This document shows positions 1 through 6,477 of a stretch of DNA of 9,991 nt, piece after piece. Source of the stretch: Candidatus Iainarchaeum sp. (GTDB lineage Archaea; Iainarchaeota; Iainarchaeia; Iainarchaeales; DTGL01); NCBI GenBank assembly GCA_021161055.1, contig JAGHBI010000029.1:1-9991 (forward strand). Reading direction: 5' to 3'. The position numbers were made by a program, and so were the translations under genes. Numbering within the stretch: the first letter of the stretch is position 1; every line of letters begins with the position of its first letter. The notes under the pieces were generated by a model. The model did not search any database. It saw nothing but the letters and a program-made list of their open reading frames with translations, and was not told the DNA's origin.

Positions 1-22
1 CACCTTTTCATACTATTTAATT

Positions 23-40
23 TTATTTAATATTAAATAA
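23..40. repeat. 18-bp perfect AT-only palindrome
   Basis: A perfect palindrome made only of A and T, with arms TTATTTAAT/ATTAAATAA. It lies just beyond the stop of the sugar-1-phosphate transferase gene. Read on the minus strand it is followed by an ATG at 11-9, so it may be the TATA region of a leftward gene that begins at the window edge (ATG AAA AGG ...). Only a few bases of that possible gene are inside the window, so I do not call a CDS. It could equally be chance AT-rich spacer. Confidence 0.3.
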
Positions 41-79
41 CATATAGAAAGCGCTCTTTATAATCGTTTCGTTTGCAGT

Positions 80-1096
80 TCAGAACAACAAAAACATTGA
101 AAAACCTATTATGCAGACAGCTGCTTGCATCGCTAACAAAATGGAAACAACCTGTTTTTCCGTGAATCGGCCCAAGCGCATAACCACATGCGTTAAAGAA
201 CCTATCTGCTTGGGCGCTTTTAGAGTTCCATCCTTCTGAGGAATTCCGAAAGATTCTGCCTTAAACCTTGTTCTTGCTTTGAGGAGCAGTTCGATGAAAT
301 AGAGGAGCATGAGAAATACGCCAAGCTTTTCCATATCCCCTATTATAACAATGCTTGCAATCCCTGCACCGCCCATAAGAGTGAGCGTATCCCCACCAAA
401 TATTTTTGCAGGATACCAGTTGTAGCGCAGGAATGCAAGGAATGATGCTAAAAGGGCTAAAGCGATTACAAAGGCTTCCATTTCACCTGCAATAAAAGCA
501 GCCAGGGAAAGCGTTGCAAGTATAAGCGAAATGAGGCTCGCTTCAAGCCCGTTGAGACCTGCAAGCATATTTGCAGCATTGCTGGCGCCAGTGATTCCAA
601 TCGGGACAAGCACCAGAGAGTAAAAAACCCCAAAGCTAACAGCGCCGAAGAAGGGAATCATTACGGTTTCAGGCATCGAGCCAAGTATTGGAATATGCAT
701 TGCTGGATTATCTATTTTTATTGCCATTAAAGGCAATGCAGCAAACAAAGGTAGCAAAGCGTGCTGCCATTGCTTTATGCCCTGCTTCCAGCCTATGAGA
801 TCATCTATGAGGCCGATAAATGCTATTATAATTATTGTTGAAAATGCAGCGAGCACAACAGTGAGGTTAAGCTCTAAAAGGTGTAGATAGGTATGCATGA
901 ATATCGCAAGCATTATCCCAAAGCTAAAGCCAATAATAATGGATATGCCGCCGAGCTCCGGCACTTCAGGCTTAGAGATCTTATTCATATCTATGCCAAG
1001 AAGACCGCGCTTTTTCAGCCTTGGAATAAGCAGCGGTATGCTTACAAAGGTCATCAGAAAAGAAGCGAGAAACAGCACAGTACTTACCAGAAACAT
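80..1096 (-). CDS. GPT/MraY-family UDP-GlcNAc:dolichyl-phosphate GlcNAc-1-phosphate transferase-like protein
   Basis: Polytopic membrane enzyme expected to move a (N-acetyl)hexosamine-1-phosphate from a UDP-sugar to dolichyl phosphate, the first step in building the lipid-linked glycan. Family marks, numbered from the ATG at 1096: a cytosolic D/K-rich loop with KPEVPELGG (about 42-50), the paired aspartates in FIGLIDDLIGW (D98, D99), the NAANMLAGLNGLEA segment (about 173-186), and PAKIFGGDTLTLMGGAG (about 229-245) with the conserved GD. Length (338 residues) and about ten hydrophobic segments fit GPT rather than the shorter MraY. A GAGTGAT site 4 bases before the ATG favours this start; a GTG at 1105 would add 3 residues and overlap the aglB stop. 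It directly follows aglB, so a role in N-glycosylation is likely. The exact sugar is not visible from sequence. It may correspond to AglH of methanogens, but I do not assign the symbol. Confidence 0.88.
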   Translation of the reverse strand: MFLVSTVLFLASFLMTFVSIPLLIPRLKKRGLLGIDMNKISKPEVPELGGISIIIGFSFGIMLAIFMHTYLHLLELNLTVVLAAFSTIIIIAFIGLIDDLIGWKQGIKQWQHALLPLFAALPLMAIKIDNPAMHIPILGSMPETVMIPFFGAVSFGVFYSLVLVPIGITGASNAANMLAGLNGLEASLISLILATLSLAAFIAGEMEAFVIALALLASFLAFLRYNWYPAKIFGGDTLTLMGGAGIASIVIIGDMEKLGVFLMLLYFIELLLKARTRFKAESFGIPQKDGTLKAPKQIGSLTHVVMRLGRFTEKQVVSILLAMQAAVCIIGFSMFLLF

Positions 1097-1100
1097 TTGA

Positions 1101-1107
1101 ATCACTC
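1101..1107 (-). promoter_or_regulatory. Shine-Dalgarno site overlapping the aglB stop codon
   Basis: Minus-strand GAGTGAT lies 4 bases before the ATG at 1096 and contains the TGA stop of aglB. It matches the archaeal anti-SD (GGTGATC-type pairing). The arrangement suggests that translation of the transferase is coupled to termination on aglB, and it favours ATG 1096 over the upstream GTG. Confidence 0.5.
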
Positions 1108-3405
1108 AAAGGCTTCCTCTTTAACCCTAAATATTTTTACAACGCTGGCGCCTTTTTCCATATGCACAAGCTCGAAATAGGGCCTTATTTCGTCAGCATT
1201 AAACCAGAGCTTTGCAAGCATAGATGCATTTATCGCAGACTGAAACTCAGCTAGACCAATATTATTCGCATCCCTATAGCGCCACGTAGGAATAGTTCCA
1301 AGCTTCGTAGGTGGTGCGGGCCATTTATTTGGAATGGAAGCCATCTGCTGCTCGGTAAGTGTAAGGTTGCCACAAACATACTTGCCCTGCTGTGTTACGG
1401 AACATCTCACATAAGTGCCACTGCTGGCATAAACCTTGGTTTTCGTTCGCGGATCCTCAAGAAGCCTGTTCGGATGGACCTTATAAGCATAAACATACAT
1501 CGACCTGAAACCGTTAAACATATCGCTTGAGAGCAGTATATAATCCGGTTTGTATTCTCGAATTATCTTAAGCGCTTCGTTGAGGTCTTCAGCTATAATG
1601 AAGCGCGCAAAATTACCATCACTTATCTGCCAATTGATGTTTCTATTATCAGCAAACACTTTTCGTTCAGCGATAAATGTGAGCCAGTGCCCATAACTCC
1701 ACCAGTTGAAGAATTTTGCATCCTGCGGTGTATTCTCCCTAATCCAGTGCATTGTGTTTTTCCACTCCTTTTTGGTTTCAAGCATTGGTGGCCTCTGCAA
1801 CACAAAGTAGCTGGCAGCGCCTATGCCGCTAACAAGCAGGAATAAAAGCAGCAAAGCGATGACCTTCTGTTCAGCTCCTTTATAGTTCCTTACAGCATAA
1901 AATGCCCCAGCAGTTACAAAGCCTGCAGCAAGAGCGATAGGCAGGCCAAAAACGTATGTAAATTTAAGCTTGTACCATGCCATCACCAAAGCAGTGGCAA
2001 CCCACCAAAATGCGAATGGGCTTAGAAAATCATCTCTTTTGAAAAACACCCAAAGAGGCACGAAGAAGAGCGCGAGCGCGGGGAAGATTATATAGGTATT
2101 GTACTTATAGCTAAACGTACTTATCCCCGGGCTTTCCTCGCCAACCGTTGACATGAAAACATCATGCTCAACAAACCGCTCACTAAACATATCATTAGGG
2201 TCTACAACAGTTGCAATAACAACAAATATAAATGAGGCAAACAAAAGCAGTACTGCAATAATTCTAAGCAGATTCTTTGAAGCCAGTTCGGAAAGCAAAC
2301 TGCGCAGTACAACAGCCAGAAAACCCAGCGCAAACAGTATGAATGCTAAACCCAAAATAAAACCGATATCAGCACTAAGTTCAAATGGCATAACACTTTC
2401 GAAATAAGCTACGGCCTGGAAGAACCAATTGAAACTTCTAAATGGGAAAAGCAGTACTGCAAATACCGCTATTGGAACGATGGAGTGCACTATGAAAGCA
2501 AGCAAAGAGTAATGCTCTTTTTTCGTGCTGAATTTTTTATCAAGGAAGAGCAACAGCATAAAAGGAAGTGAAAGTATCAACAGTATGGGAATTACAAGAT
2601 AGAAGCTCCAGCTCCAGCCCATAAACGCAAAGAAGAAGCCTGCGAGAACCGCGTTTATTAGGCTTCTTCTTGTTATAGTGTGCTCTTTCAGAGCCCTGAA
2701 GAAAAATGTGAAGCCCAAAACAAAGCCCAAGAAACCTAAGGCGTCATCCTCAAAGAAACCAGCCATTGTTCTGTAAACATAGGAAGGCACGGTAGCAGCA
2801 ACAAACGCGCTTACAAAACCAGCCTTTCTGCCAAAAAGCTCTTTTGCTAAGAAAAACATCAGGATGCTTATGAAAGCACCGAGGAATGGTGGAAACACCT
2901 TTACGAATTCTATAAGCAGGTGCTTGTTATAGCCAGCGCCAAGAGCGAAGAGCTTGTAAAATGCTGCACTGAAGTACCAGAAGAAGCGACCATCAAAACC
3001 AACTTTGCGGTCTTTCTCCGGCAGCTCATAGTAAGCCATATTATCTATGTGTGGCGGGGCACCATCCTTTATCACATACCCAGTCATCCTTGCATGGTAG
3101 TAGGAATCGAATGCAAAGAAATAATCGTAGCCGGGCTGCACATTCTGACATCTGACCGCATAACCCAATAAAAATATTAGGAAAAGCACTGCCAGAGTTT
3201 TTCTCTCAGTGCCAAAATGGCCAAGTGATGCAAGAAAAATGCCTGTGAAAAGGATTGGTTGAATAAAGATTAAGGAATGCCAGCCGGAAGCAATGAAAGC
3301 GCCTGTTACAATAAAAAGCCCGAGCAGTGCAAGAAACATAATTGTGAAAAAATTCTTTGCGATCAGTGATACCCTAGCTGAGCCTTCCAAAGCTTTTTTT
3401 GTCAT
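1102..3405 (-). CDS. aglB: Oligosaccharyltransferase AglB (STT3 family)
   Basis: Catalytic subunit that moves the lipid-linked oligosaccharide onto Asn of N-X-S/T sequons on the outer face of the membrane. The protein is 767 residues from the ATG at 3405. About 13 hydrophobic segments fill the first 535 residues, followed by a soluble C-terminal domain. Visible motifs: an Asp in the first external loop, FAFDSYYHARM (D100, metal/acceptor aspartate); FFEDDALG (DXD-type, 219-221); TVGE (420-423), matching the TIXE motif of external loop 5; and WWSYG (568-572) at the place of the WWDYG sequon-binding motif. The Asp-to-Ser change in that motif is unusual. C668 and C678 lie in a beta-rich stretch and could form a disulfide. 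AGGTG 6 bases before the ATG decides the start; the in-frame GTG at 3414 lies inside that site. The 3' end abuts the sugar-1-phosphate transferase gene, forming an N-glycosylation pair. Confidence 0.95.
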   Translation of the reverse strand: MTKKALEGSARVSLIAKNFFTIMFLALLGLFIVTGAFIASGWHSLIFIQPILFTGIFLASLGHFGTERKTLAVLFLIFLLGYAVRCQNVQPGYDYFFAFDSYYHARMTGYVIKDGAPPHIDNMAYYELPEKDRKVGFDGRFFWYFSAAFYKLFALGAGYNKHLLIEFVKVFPPFLGAFISILMFFLAKELFGRKAGFVSAFVAATVPSYVYRTMAGFFEDDALGFLGFVLGFTFFFRALKEHTITRRSLINAVLAGFFFAFMGWSWSFYLVIPILLILSLPFMLLLFLDKKFSTKKEHYSLLAFIVHSIVPIAVFAVLLFPFRSFNWFFQAVAYFESVMPFELSADIGFILGLAFILFALGFLAVVLRSLLSELASKNLLRIIAVLLLFASFIFVVIATVVDPNDMFSERFVEHDVFMSTVGEESPGISTFSYKYNTYIIFPALALFFVPLWVFFKRDDFLSPFAFWWVATALVMAWYKLKFTYVFGLPIALAAGFVTAGAFYAVRNYKGAEQKVIALLLLFLLVSGIGAASYFVLQRPPMLETKKEWKNTMHWIRENTPQDAKFFNWWSYGHWLTFIAERKVFADNRNINWQISDGNFARFIIAEDLNEALKIIREYKPDYILLSSDMFNGFRSMYVYAYKVHPNRLLEDPRTKTKVYASSGTYVRCSVTQQGKYVCGNLTLTEQQMASIPNKWPAPPTKLGTIPTWRYRDANNIGLAEFQSAINASMLAKLWFNADEIRPYFELVHMEKGASVVKIFRVKEEAFE

Positions 3406-3411
3406 AAGGTG

Positions 3412-3416
3412 CACCT
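3412..3416 (-). promoter_or_regulatory. Ribosome binding site of aglB
   Basis: Minus-strand AGGTG stands 6 bases before the ATG at 3405. Because the alternative GTG codon (3412-3414) is part of this site, the ATG is the better start. A TATA-like TTTTTAAT at 3436-3443 could give a very short leader beginning just before the site, so aglB may have its own promoter in the 60-base gap after iscU. Confidence 0.5.
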
Positions 3417-3465
3417 GACGGTTCTATAGCATATGATTAAAAAGAGGATATGAATTAAAAGCTAA

Positions 3466-3960
3466 TCATTTTTCCAACCTTTTCTCAAGCTCCAGAAAAT
3501 CCTTGTAGCGCTTTTCTATCTCCTTTAATTCCTTCTGAATTCTTTCGTGCTTCTTTGCAAGTTTTTCAGGAATTGGCCTGTTATGTTTCTCCAAATAGTC
3601 ATAGATGGCTTCGTGTAGTGCATCAACAGCTAACAAAGAGCAGTGAATCTTTACGGGCGGCAAGCCATTTAATTCCTTTACAATCTTCTCGTTTGAAAGC
3701 TCTAATGCATTCTCTATGGTCATTCCTTTCGCAAGCTCGCTCACTACAGAGGAAGTTGCCAGTGCGGCAACACAGCCAAATGTCTGCCATTTAATATCCT
3801 TAATTACCTCCTCACCTTTACTATTCTCCCCAACCTTTATATAAAGCCACATAACATCGCCACAAACAATGTTGCCTACCTTGCCAATACCGCTCGCGTT
3901 TTTTATCTTACCCATATTGCTGGGTTTTCTAAAATGTTCAAGAACCTTTTCGCTGTACAT
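3466..3960 (-). CDS. iscU: Iron-sulfur cluster assembly scaffold IscU (NifU N-terminal type)
   Basis: Scaffold on which Fe-S clusters are built from the sulfur delivered by the cysteine desulfurase encoded just upstream. The three cluster-ligand cysteines are all present: C33 in NIVCGDVMW (with D35), C63 in TFGCVAALATSS, and C107 in PPVKIHCSLLA. These are followed by the usual helix ending near residue 125. Family members of this type are about 125-130 residues; this one has 164. The extra tail from about 129 onward is rich in Lys and Glu and looks like a single helix or coiled coil. The ATG follows GAGGTGA with a 4-base spacer, and the gene starts 11 bases after the desulfurase stop, so the two are co-transcribed. 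No IscA, HscA/HscB or ferredoxin gene is seen nearby. Confidence 0.95.
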   Translation of the reverse strand: MYSEKVLEHFRKPSNMGKIKNASGIGKVGNIVCGDVMWLYIKVGENSKGEEVIKDIKWQTFGCVAALATSSVVSELAKGMTIENALELSNEKIVKELNGLPPVKIHCSLLAVDALHEAIYDYLEKHNRPIPEKLAKKHERIQKELKEIEKRYKDFLELEKRLEK

Positions 3961-3964
3961 GGAT

Positions 3965-3971
3965 TCACCTC
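3965..3971 (-). promoter_or_regulatory. Strong ribosome binding site of iscU
   Basis: Minus-strand GAGGTGA, 4 bases before the iscU ATG, fills nearly the whole 11-base gap after the iscS stop codon. It is the best match to the archaeal anti-SD in the window, suggesting high translation of the scaffold relative to the upstream genes. Confidence 0.6.
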
Positions 3972-5126
3972 TTAACTCTTTTTATGCCAAAAGGGGCTTA
4001 TTTCGCGAAGCTCTTCTATAACCTCTGGCAAAACCTTGCACACATAATCTATTTCCTCCATGCGATTGTAACGCCCCAGCGTGAGCCTTAATGAGCCGTG
4101 CGCTTCGCTTGGCGCCAAACCAAGAGCAAGCAGCACATGGCTTGGTTCGAGCTTCGGGCTGCTGCACGCGCTACCAGTACTTGCAGCAATGCCATGCTCA
4201 TTCAACTTCATAACAATGCTTTCACCCTCCGCATAGCGGAAGGAAAAGTTTGCATTGTTTGGCAGGCGTTTTTTTGGGTGCCCATTCAACCTTGATTCAG
4301 GTATCTGCAAAGCATGCTTTATCAGCTTGTCTCGCATTCTGGCCTGTCTTTTGGATTCGCGAGGCATTTCCTTCAATGCAAGCTCCATTGCCTTTGCAAA
4401 GCCAACTATGCCCGCAACATTTTCTGTGCCAGAGCGCAAGCCGAACTCATGGCCCCCGCCATGCAGCAATGGCTGTATCCGCAAATGCTTCCTCTTCATA
4501 AGCAAGCCTACTCCTTTTGGCCCGTATATCTTATGAGCTGAAAGTGAAAGCATATCAACCTTTTTTAAATCAAGTGGGATCTTTCCAAACGCTTGCACCG
4601 CATCGCTGTGAAAAGCCACGTCTTTCTCTTCACATATCTTTGCGATTTCTTTTATCGGCTCTATCGTGCCTATTTCATTATTTGCATACATCACCGAAAC
4701 AAGAAACGTTTTTTCGTTTATTGCTTCCTCAAGCTCCGCAAGCTTAACAACGCCGTATTCATCCACAGGCAAATAAGTGACTCTAAAGCCAAGGCTTTCA
4801 AGCCATTCTGCTGTATGCAGTACACAATGATGCTCTATTTTTGAAACTATTAAATGGTCCTTGCCCTGTTTTTTCGCCTCGAATGCCAGGCCTTTCAGAG
4901 CAAAGTTGTTTGCTTCAGTGGCACAAGAACAGAAGATTATTTCATCTGGTTCCGCTTCGAGCATATCTGCAATTTTTGCACGGGATTCCTCCAGCGCGGT
5001 TTTTGCTTCTTGTCCAAGGCTATGCAGAGAGGAAGCGTTGCCATATTTTTTATCCAAAAAAGGAAGCATGGCTTCAATAACCTCGCTCCTGACCTGCGTA
5101 GTGGCAGCGTTATCCAGATATATCAT
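3972..5126 (-). CDS. iscS: Cysteine desulfurase (IscS/NifS family, class V aminotransferase fold)
   Basis: PLP enzyme that converts cysteine to alanine and passes persulfide sulfur to IscU. Numbering from ATG 5126 (384 residues): N-terminal MIYLDNAATT, PLP-stacking His in SKIEHHCVLH (H99/H100), cofactor Asp in FHSDAVQA (D175), Schiff-base Lys in SLSAHKIYGPKG (K199), and the catalytic loop Cys in ASTGSACSS (C321), typical of the IscS/NifS group I loop. A longer reading to 5165 adds 13 unlike residues (MWKGTAKTKKGAN) and is rejected: AGGTG sits 5 bases before the internal ATG, and the family starts at that Met. The first 17 bases overlap the 3' end of the ArsR-type gene in another frame, pointing to translational coupling. 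The gene is followed by iscU after 11 bases. Confidence 0.96.
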   Translation of the reverse strand: MIYLDNAATTQVRSEVIEAMLPFLDKKYGNASSLHSLGQEAKTALEESRAKIADMLEAEPDEIIFCSCATEANNFALKGLAFEAKKQGKDHLIVSKIEHHCVLHTAEWLESLGFRVTYLPVDEYGVVKLAELEEAINEKTFLVSVMYANNEIGTIEPIKEIAKICEEKDVAFHSDAVQAFGKIPLDLKKVDMLSLSAHKIYGPKGVGLLMKRKHLRIQPLLHGGGHEFGLRSGTENVAGIVGFAKAMELALKEMPRESKRQARMRDKLIKHALQIPESRLNGHPKKRLPNNANFSFRYAEGESIVMKLNEHGIAASTGSACSSPKLEPSHVLLALGLAPSEAHGSLRLTLGRYNRMEEIDYVCKVLPEVIEELREISPFWHKKS

Positions 5127-5439
5127 GTTTGCACCTTTTTTTGTTTTTGCAGTACCTTTCCACATGTGCCCTTATAACCTCAAAGATGTTGCCCCTAACC
5201 CTAACATCGGTTAGAACACTTTTTGTAAGGGAATATATATTATGCCTGCCCTCGCGCCTGCTCTCAACAAAATTGCATTCCCTCAGTTTTTGTAAAGCAT
5301 GCGAAACCTTGCTCCTTTCCGCATTGATTCTGCTGCTAAGTTCACTTACTGACATCGGCTTGGTTTTGAGAACCTCGATTATACGAACCCGCAACGGGTT
5401 TGCCAGAGTCCTAAAACACCTATCATAAGGGGCTTCCAT
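5110..5439 (-). CDS. ArsR/SmtB-family winged-helix repressor with C-terminal cysteines
   Basis: Small winged-helix DNA-binding protein, 109 residues from ATG 5439. The ArsR fold is plain: FRTLANPLRVRIIEVL (helices 1-2), then MSVSELSSRINAERSKVSHALQKLRE (helix-turn-helix, about 29-54), then FVESRREGRHNIYSL (the wing). It has four cysteines: C8, C55 at the end of the recognition region, and C97/C103 in the C-terminal tail (YCKNKKRCKH, with H105 nearby). The classical ArsR ELCVCDL metal site is absent. It is the first gene of an operon with cysteine desulfurase and IscU, and its 3' end overlaps the desulfurase start by 17 bases. I infer that it represses this operon and senses Fe-S status, redox or a thiophilic metal through these cysteines; the ligand is not shown by sequence. 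An upstream in-frame GTG at 5457 lies within the operator palindrome and has no ribosome site. The ATG has a TATA-like box 28 bases upstream, consistent with leaderless translation. Confidence 0.88.
   Translation of the reverse strand: MEAPYDRCFRTLANPLRVRIIEVLKTKPMSVSELSSRINAERSKVSHALQKLRECNFVESRREGRHNIYSLTKSVLTDVRVRGNIFEVIRAHVERYCKNKKRCKHDISG
5132..5136 (-). promoter_or_regulatory. Ribosome binding site that sets the iscS start
   Basis: Minus-strand AGGTG, 5 bases before the ATG at 5126, lies inside the coding sequence of the upstream ArsR-type gene. It decides the start in favour of MIYLDNAATT over the upstream in-frame codon at 5165. Confidence 0.55.
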
Positions 5440-5461
5440 ATGTGAAATTATTTTCACATAT
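5438..5461. promoter_or_regulatory. Probable operator: palindrome with perfect 10-bp arms
   Basis: Perfect inverted repeat with arms ATATGTGAAA and TTTCACATAT around a 4-base centre (TTAT on the plus strand). It begins next to the TATA-like box of the ArsR-type gene and ends over that gene's ATG, covering the expected transcription start. Size, symmetry and a TGAA/TTCA core resemble ArsR/SmtB-type operators, so autorepression by blocking polymerase is the simplest reading. It lies about 37 bases upstream of the exchanger's TATA-like box, so an effect on that divergent promoter is possible but less direct. Confidence 0.75.
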
Positions 5462-5463
5462 TA

Positions 5464-5471
5464 TTTTAAAA
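5464..5471 (-). promoter_or_regulatory. TATA-like box of the arsR-iscS-iscU operon
   Basis: TTTTAAAA centred about 28 bases upstream of the ATG at 5439. The distance suits an archaeal promoter that starts transcription at or next to the start codon, giving a leaderless mRNA. The operator palindrome occupies the space between this box and the start. Confidence 0.5.
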
Positions 5472-5497
5472 GTATGGAATGCCACGCCCAAAACCCT

Positions 5498-5505
5498 TTT
5501 ATACT
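5498..5505 (+). promoter_or_regulatory. TATA-like box of the cation exchanger gene
   Basis: TTTATACT lies about 24-25 bases before the ATG at 5526, with no ribosome binding site in between. This indicates a leaderless transcript and supports the ATG at 5526 over the GTG at 5442. Confidence 0.5.
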
Positions 5506-5525
5506 TTAATAAGTCTAATTTTTTC

Positions 5526-6473
5526 ATGCTTATAGCACTACTCACCTTTATAGCAAGCGCCATCCTTCTTATAAAAAGTAGCGAATGGGTTGTTACGGAA
5601 AGTATAAGAGCCTCTCGCCTGTTTGGCATATCAACATTCACAATAGGTTTTATAATAATCTCGGTATCAACTTCGCTGCCGGAGCTGAGCGTTGCTGTAT
5701 TCTCAACGCTTGAGGGTGCACCAAGCCTAAGCGTGGGAAATCTGTTTGGTGCAAATCTTACGGATCTGACGCTCATTTTGGGTCTATGCGCGATATTTGG
5801 TGGCCCGTTACTTTTGGAAAAACGTGATCTTGAGGACCTTATAGAATTGCTTTTTGTGGTCTCTCTGGTAACGCTGCTTATACTCTACAACCCACAGCCA
5901 TCACCTTTAACAGGTGTCGTGCTACTTGCGCTATTTGGACTGCTCATAGCAAGGCTTTACAGAAAAGGCAGAATTCCCCGTGAGCTTTTTGATGGCACGC
6001 ATGAGAAAAAAGCCGTTGCTGTGGGAAAGCTCTTTGTTGGTTTGATTATGCTCCTGGCTACAGCCCATTTTTTGGTTGATTCCGCGCTTAGGATAACGCA
6101 CGCTCTGGATCTAAGCCCAACGCTTTTTGGAGCCACCGCTGTGGCATTGAGCACTACTCTGCCTGAACTGACTGTTGAACTGCGCGCTATTAGGAAAAAG
6201 GACTATGCACTTGCATTGGGCGACCTTTTTGGTTCAGCAGTTACAAACATTACACTTGTTCTTGGGATAGTAATACTGGGTAACATAAATATGCCAAATA
6301 TAGATATTGCACCGGTGCTTGGATTATTGCCATTCTTATTCCTAGTGATATTTATCCTGTGGTATATGCTCTCAAGGAAGGAGATGCTTGATAAATCGCA
6401 CGGGATTATTTTAATAGGAATCTATATAATCTACCTGCTTGAGGAGTTCAATTTATTTGCATTCTTGAAGTGA
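5526..6473 (+). CDS. Ca2+/cation antiporter, CaCA family (NCX/YrbG-like exchanger)
   Basis: Membrane antiporter that exchanges Na+ or H+ for Ca2+. It has 315 residues from ATG 5526, about ten hydrophobic segments, and two inverted alpha repeats. Alpha-1: SVSTSLPELSVAV (46-58) plus GNLFGANLTD (71-80). Alpha-2: ALSTTLPELTVEL (207-219) plus GDLFGSAVTN (232-241). The central glutamates E53 and E214 are kept. Aligned by spacing to the Methanocaldococcus NCX_Mj ligands (E54, S77, N81, E213, S236, D240), the fourth-ligand positions read D80 and N241, the reverse of Asn/Asp in NCX_Mj, and the alpha-1 Ser is Ala76. A short basic loop (about 144-167) joins the halves. A longer reading from a GTG at 5442 would run through the operator palindrome and adds a non-hydrophobic leader; a TATA-like box 24 bases before the ATG favours 5526. 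The DNA glycosylase gene starts 4 bases after its stop. Confidence 0.9.
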   Translation: MLIALLTFIASAILLIKSSEWVVTESIRASRLFGISTFTIGFIIISVSTSLPELSVAVFSTLEGAPSLSVGNLFGANLTDLTLILGLCAIFGGPLLLEKRDLEDLIELLFVVSLVTLLILYNPQPSPLTGVVLLALFGLLIARLYRKGRIPRELFDGTHEKKAVAVGKLFVGLIMLLATAHFLVDSALRITHALDLSPTLFGATAVALSTTLPELTVELRAIRKKDYALALGDLFGSAVTNITLVLGIVILGNINMPNIDIAPVLGLLPFLFLVIFILWYMLSRKEMLDKSHGIILIGIYIIYLLEEFNLFAFLK

Positions 6474-6475
6474 TC
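6470..6475 (+). promoter_or_regulatory. Shine-Dalgarno site overlapping the exchanger stop codon
   Basis: GTGATC ends 2 bases before the ATG at 6478 and contains the TGA stop of the exchanger (6471-6473). It pairs with the GAUCAC portion of the archaeal 16S 3' end. Same design as at the aglB/transferase junction, indicating coupled translation of exchanger and glycosylase. Confidence 0.5.
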
Positions 6476-6477
6476 GA

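Noticed and set aside
1..79. Possible leftward gene start at 9-11
   Set aside because: An ATG with an AT-rich upstream region is present, but fewer than four codons are in the window, so no coding call can be supported.
893..1180. Plus-strand open frames antisense to the sugar-1-phosphate transferase and aglB
   Set aside because: They lie over strongly supported membrane-protein genes on the other strand, have no ribosome site and no recognisable protein features.
4098..5214. Several plus-strand open frames of 65-117 codons antisense to iscS and the ArsR-type gene
   Set aside because: All are fully covered by a cysteine desulfurase with every catalytic residue and by the ArsR-type gene; their compositions are those of antisense reading.
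5442..5525. 28-residue N-terminal extension of the exchanger from a GTG
   Set aside because: It reads through the operator palindrome and the TATA-like box, and lacks a ribosome site.
5423..5776. Minus-strand open frame over the divergent promoter and the exchanger 5' end
   Set aside because: It crosses the operator and both promoters and is antisense to the exchanger alpha-1 repeat.
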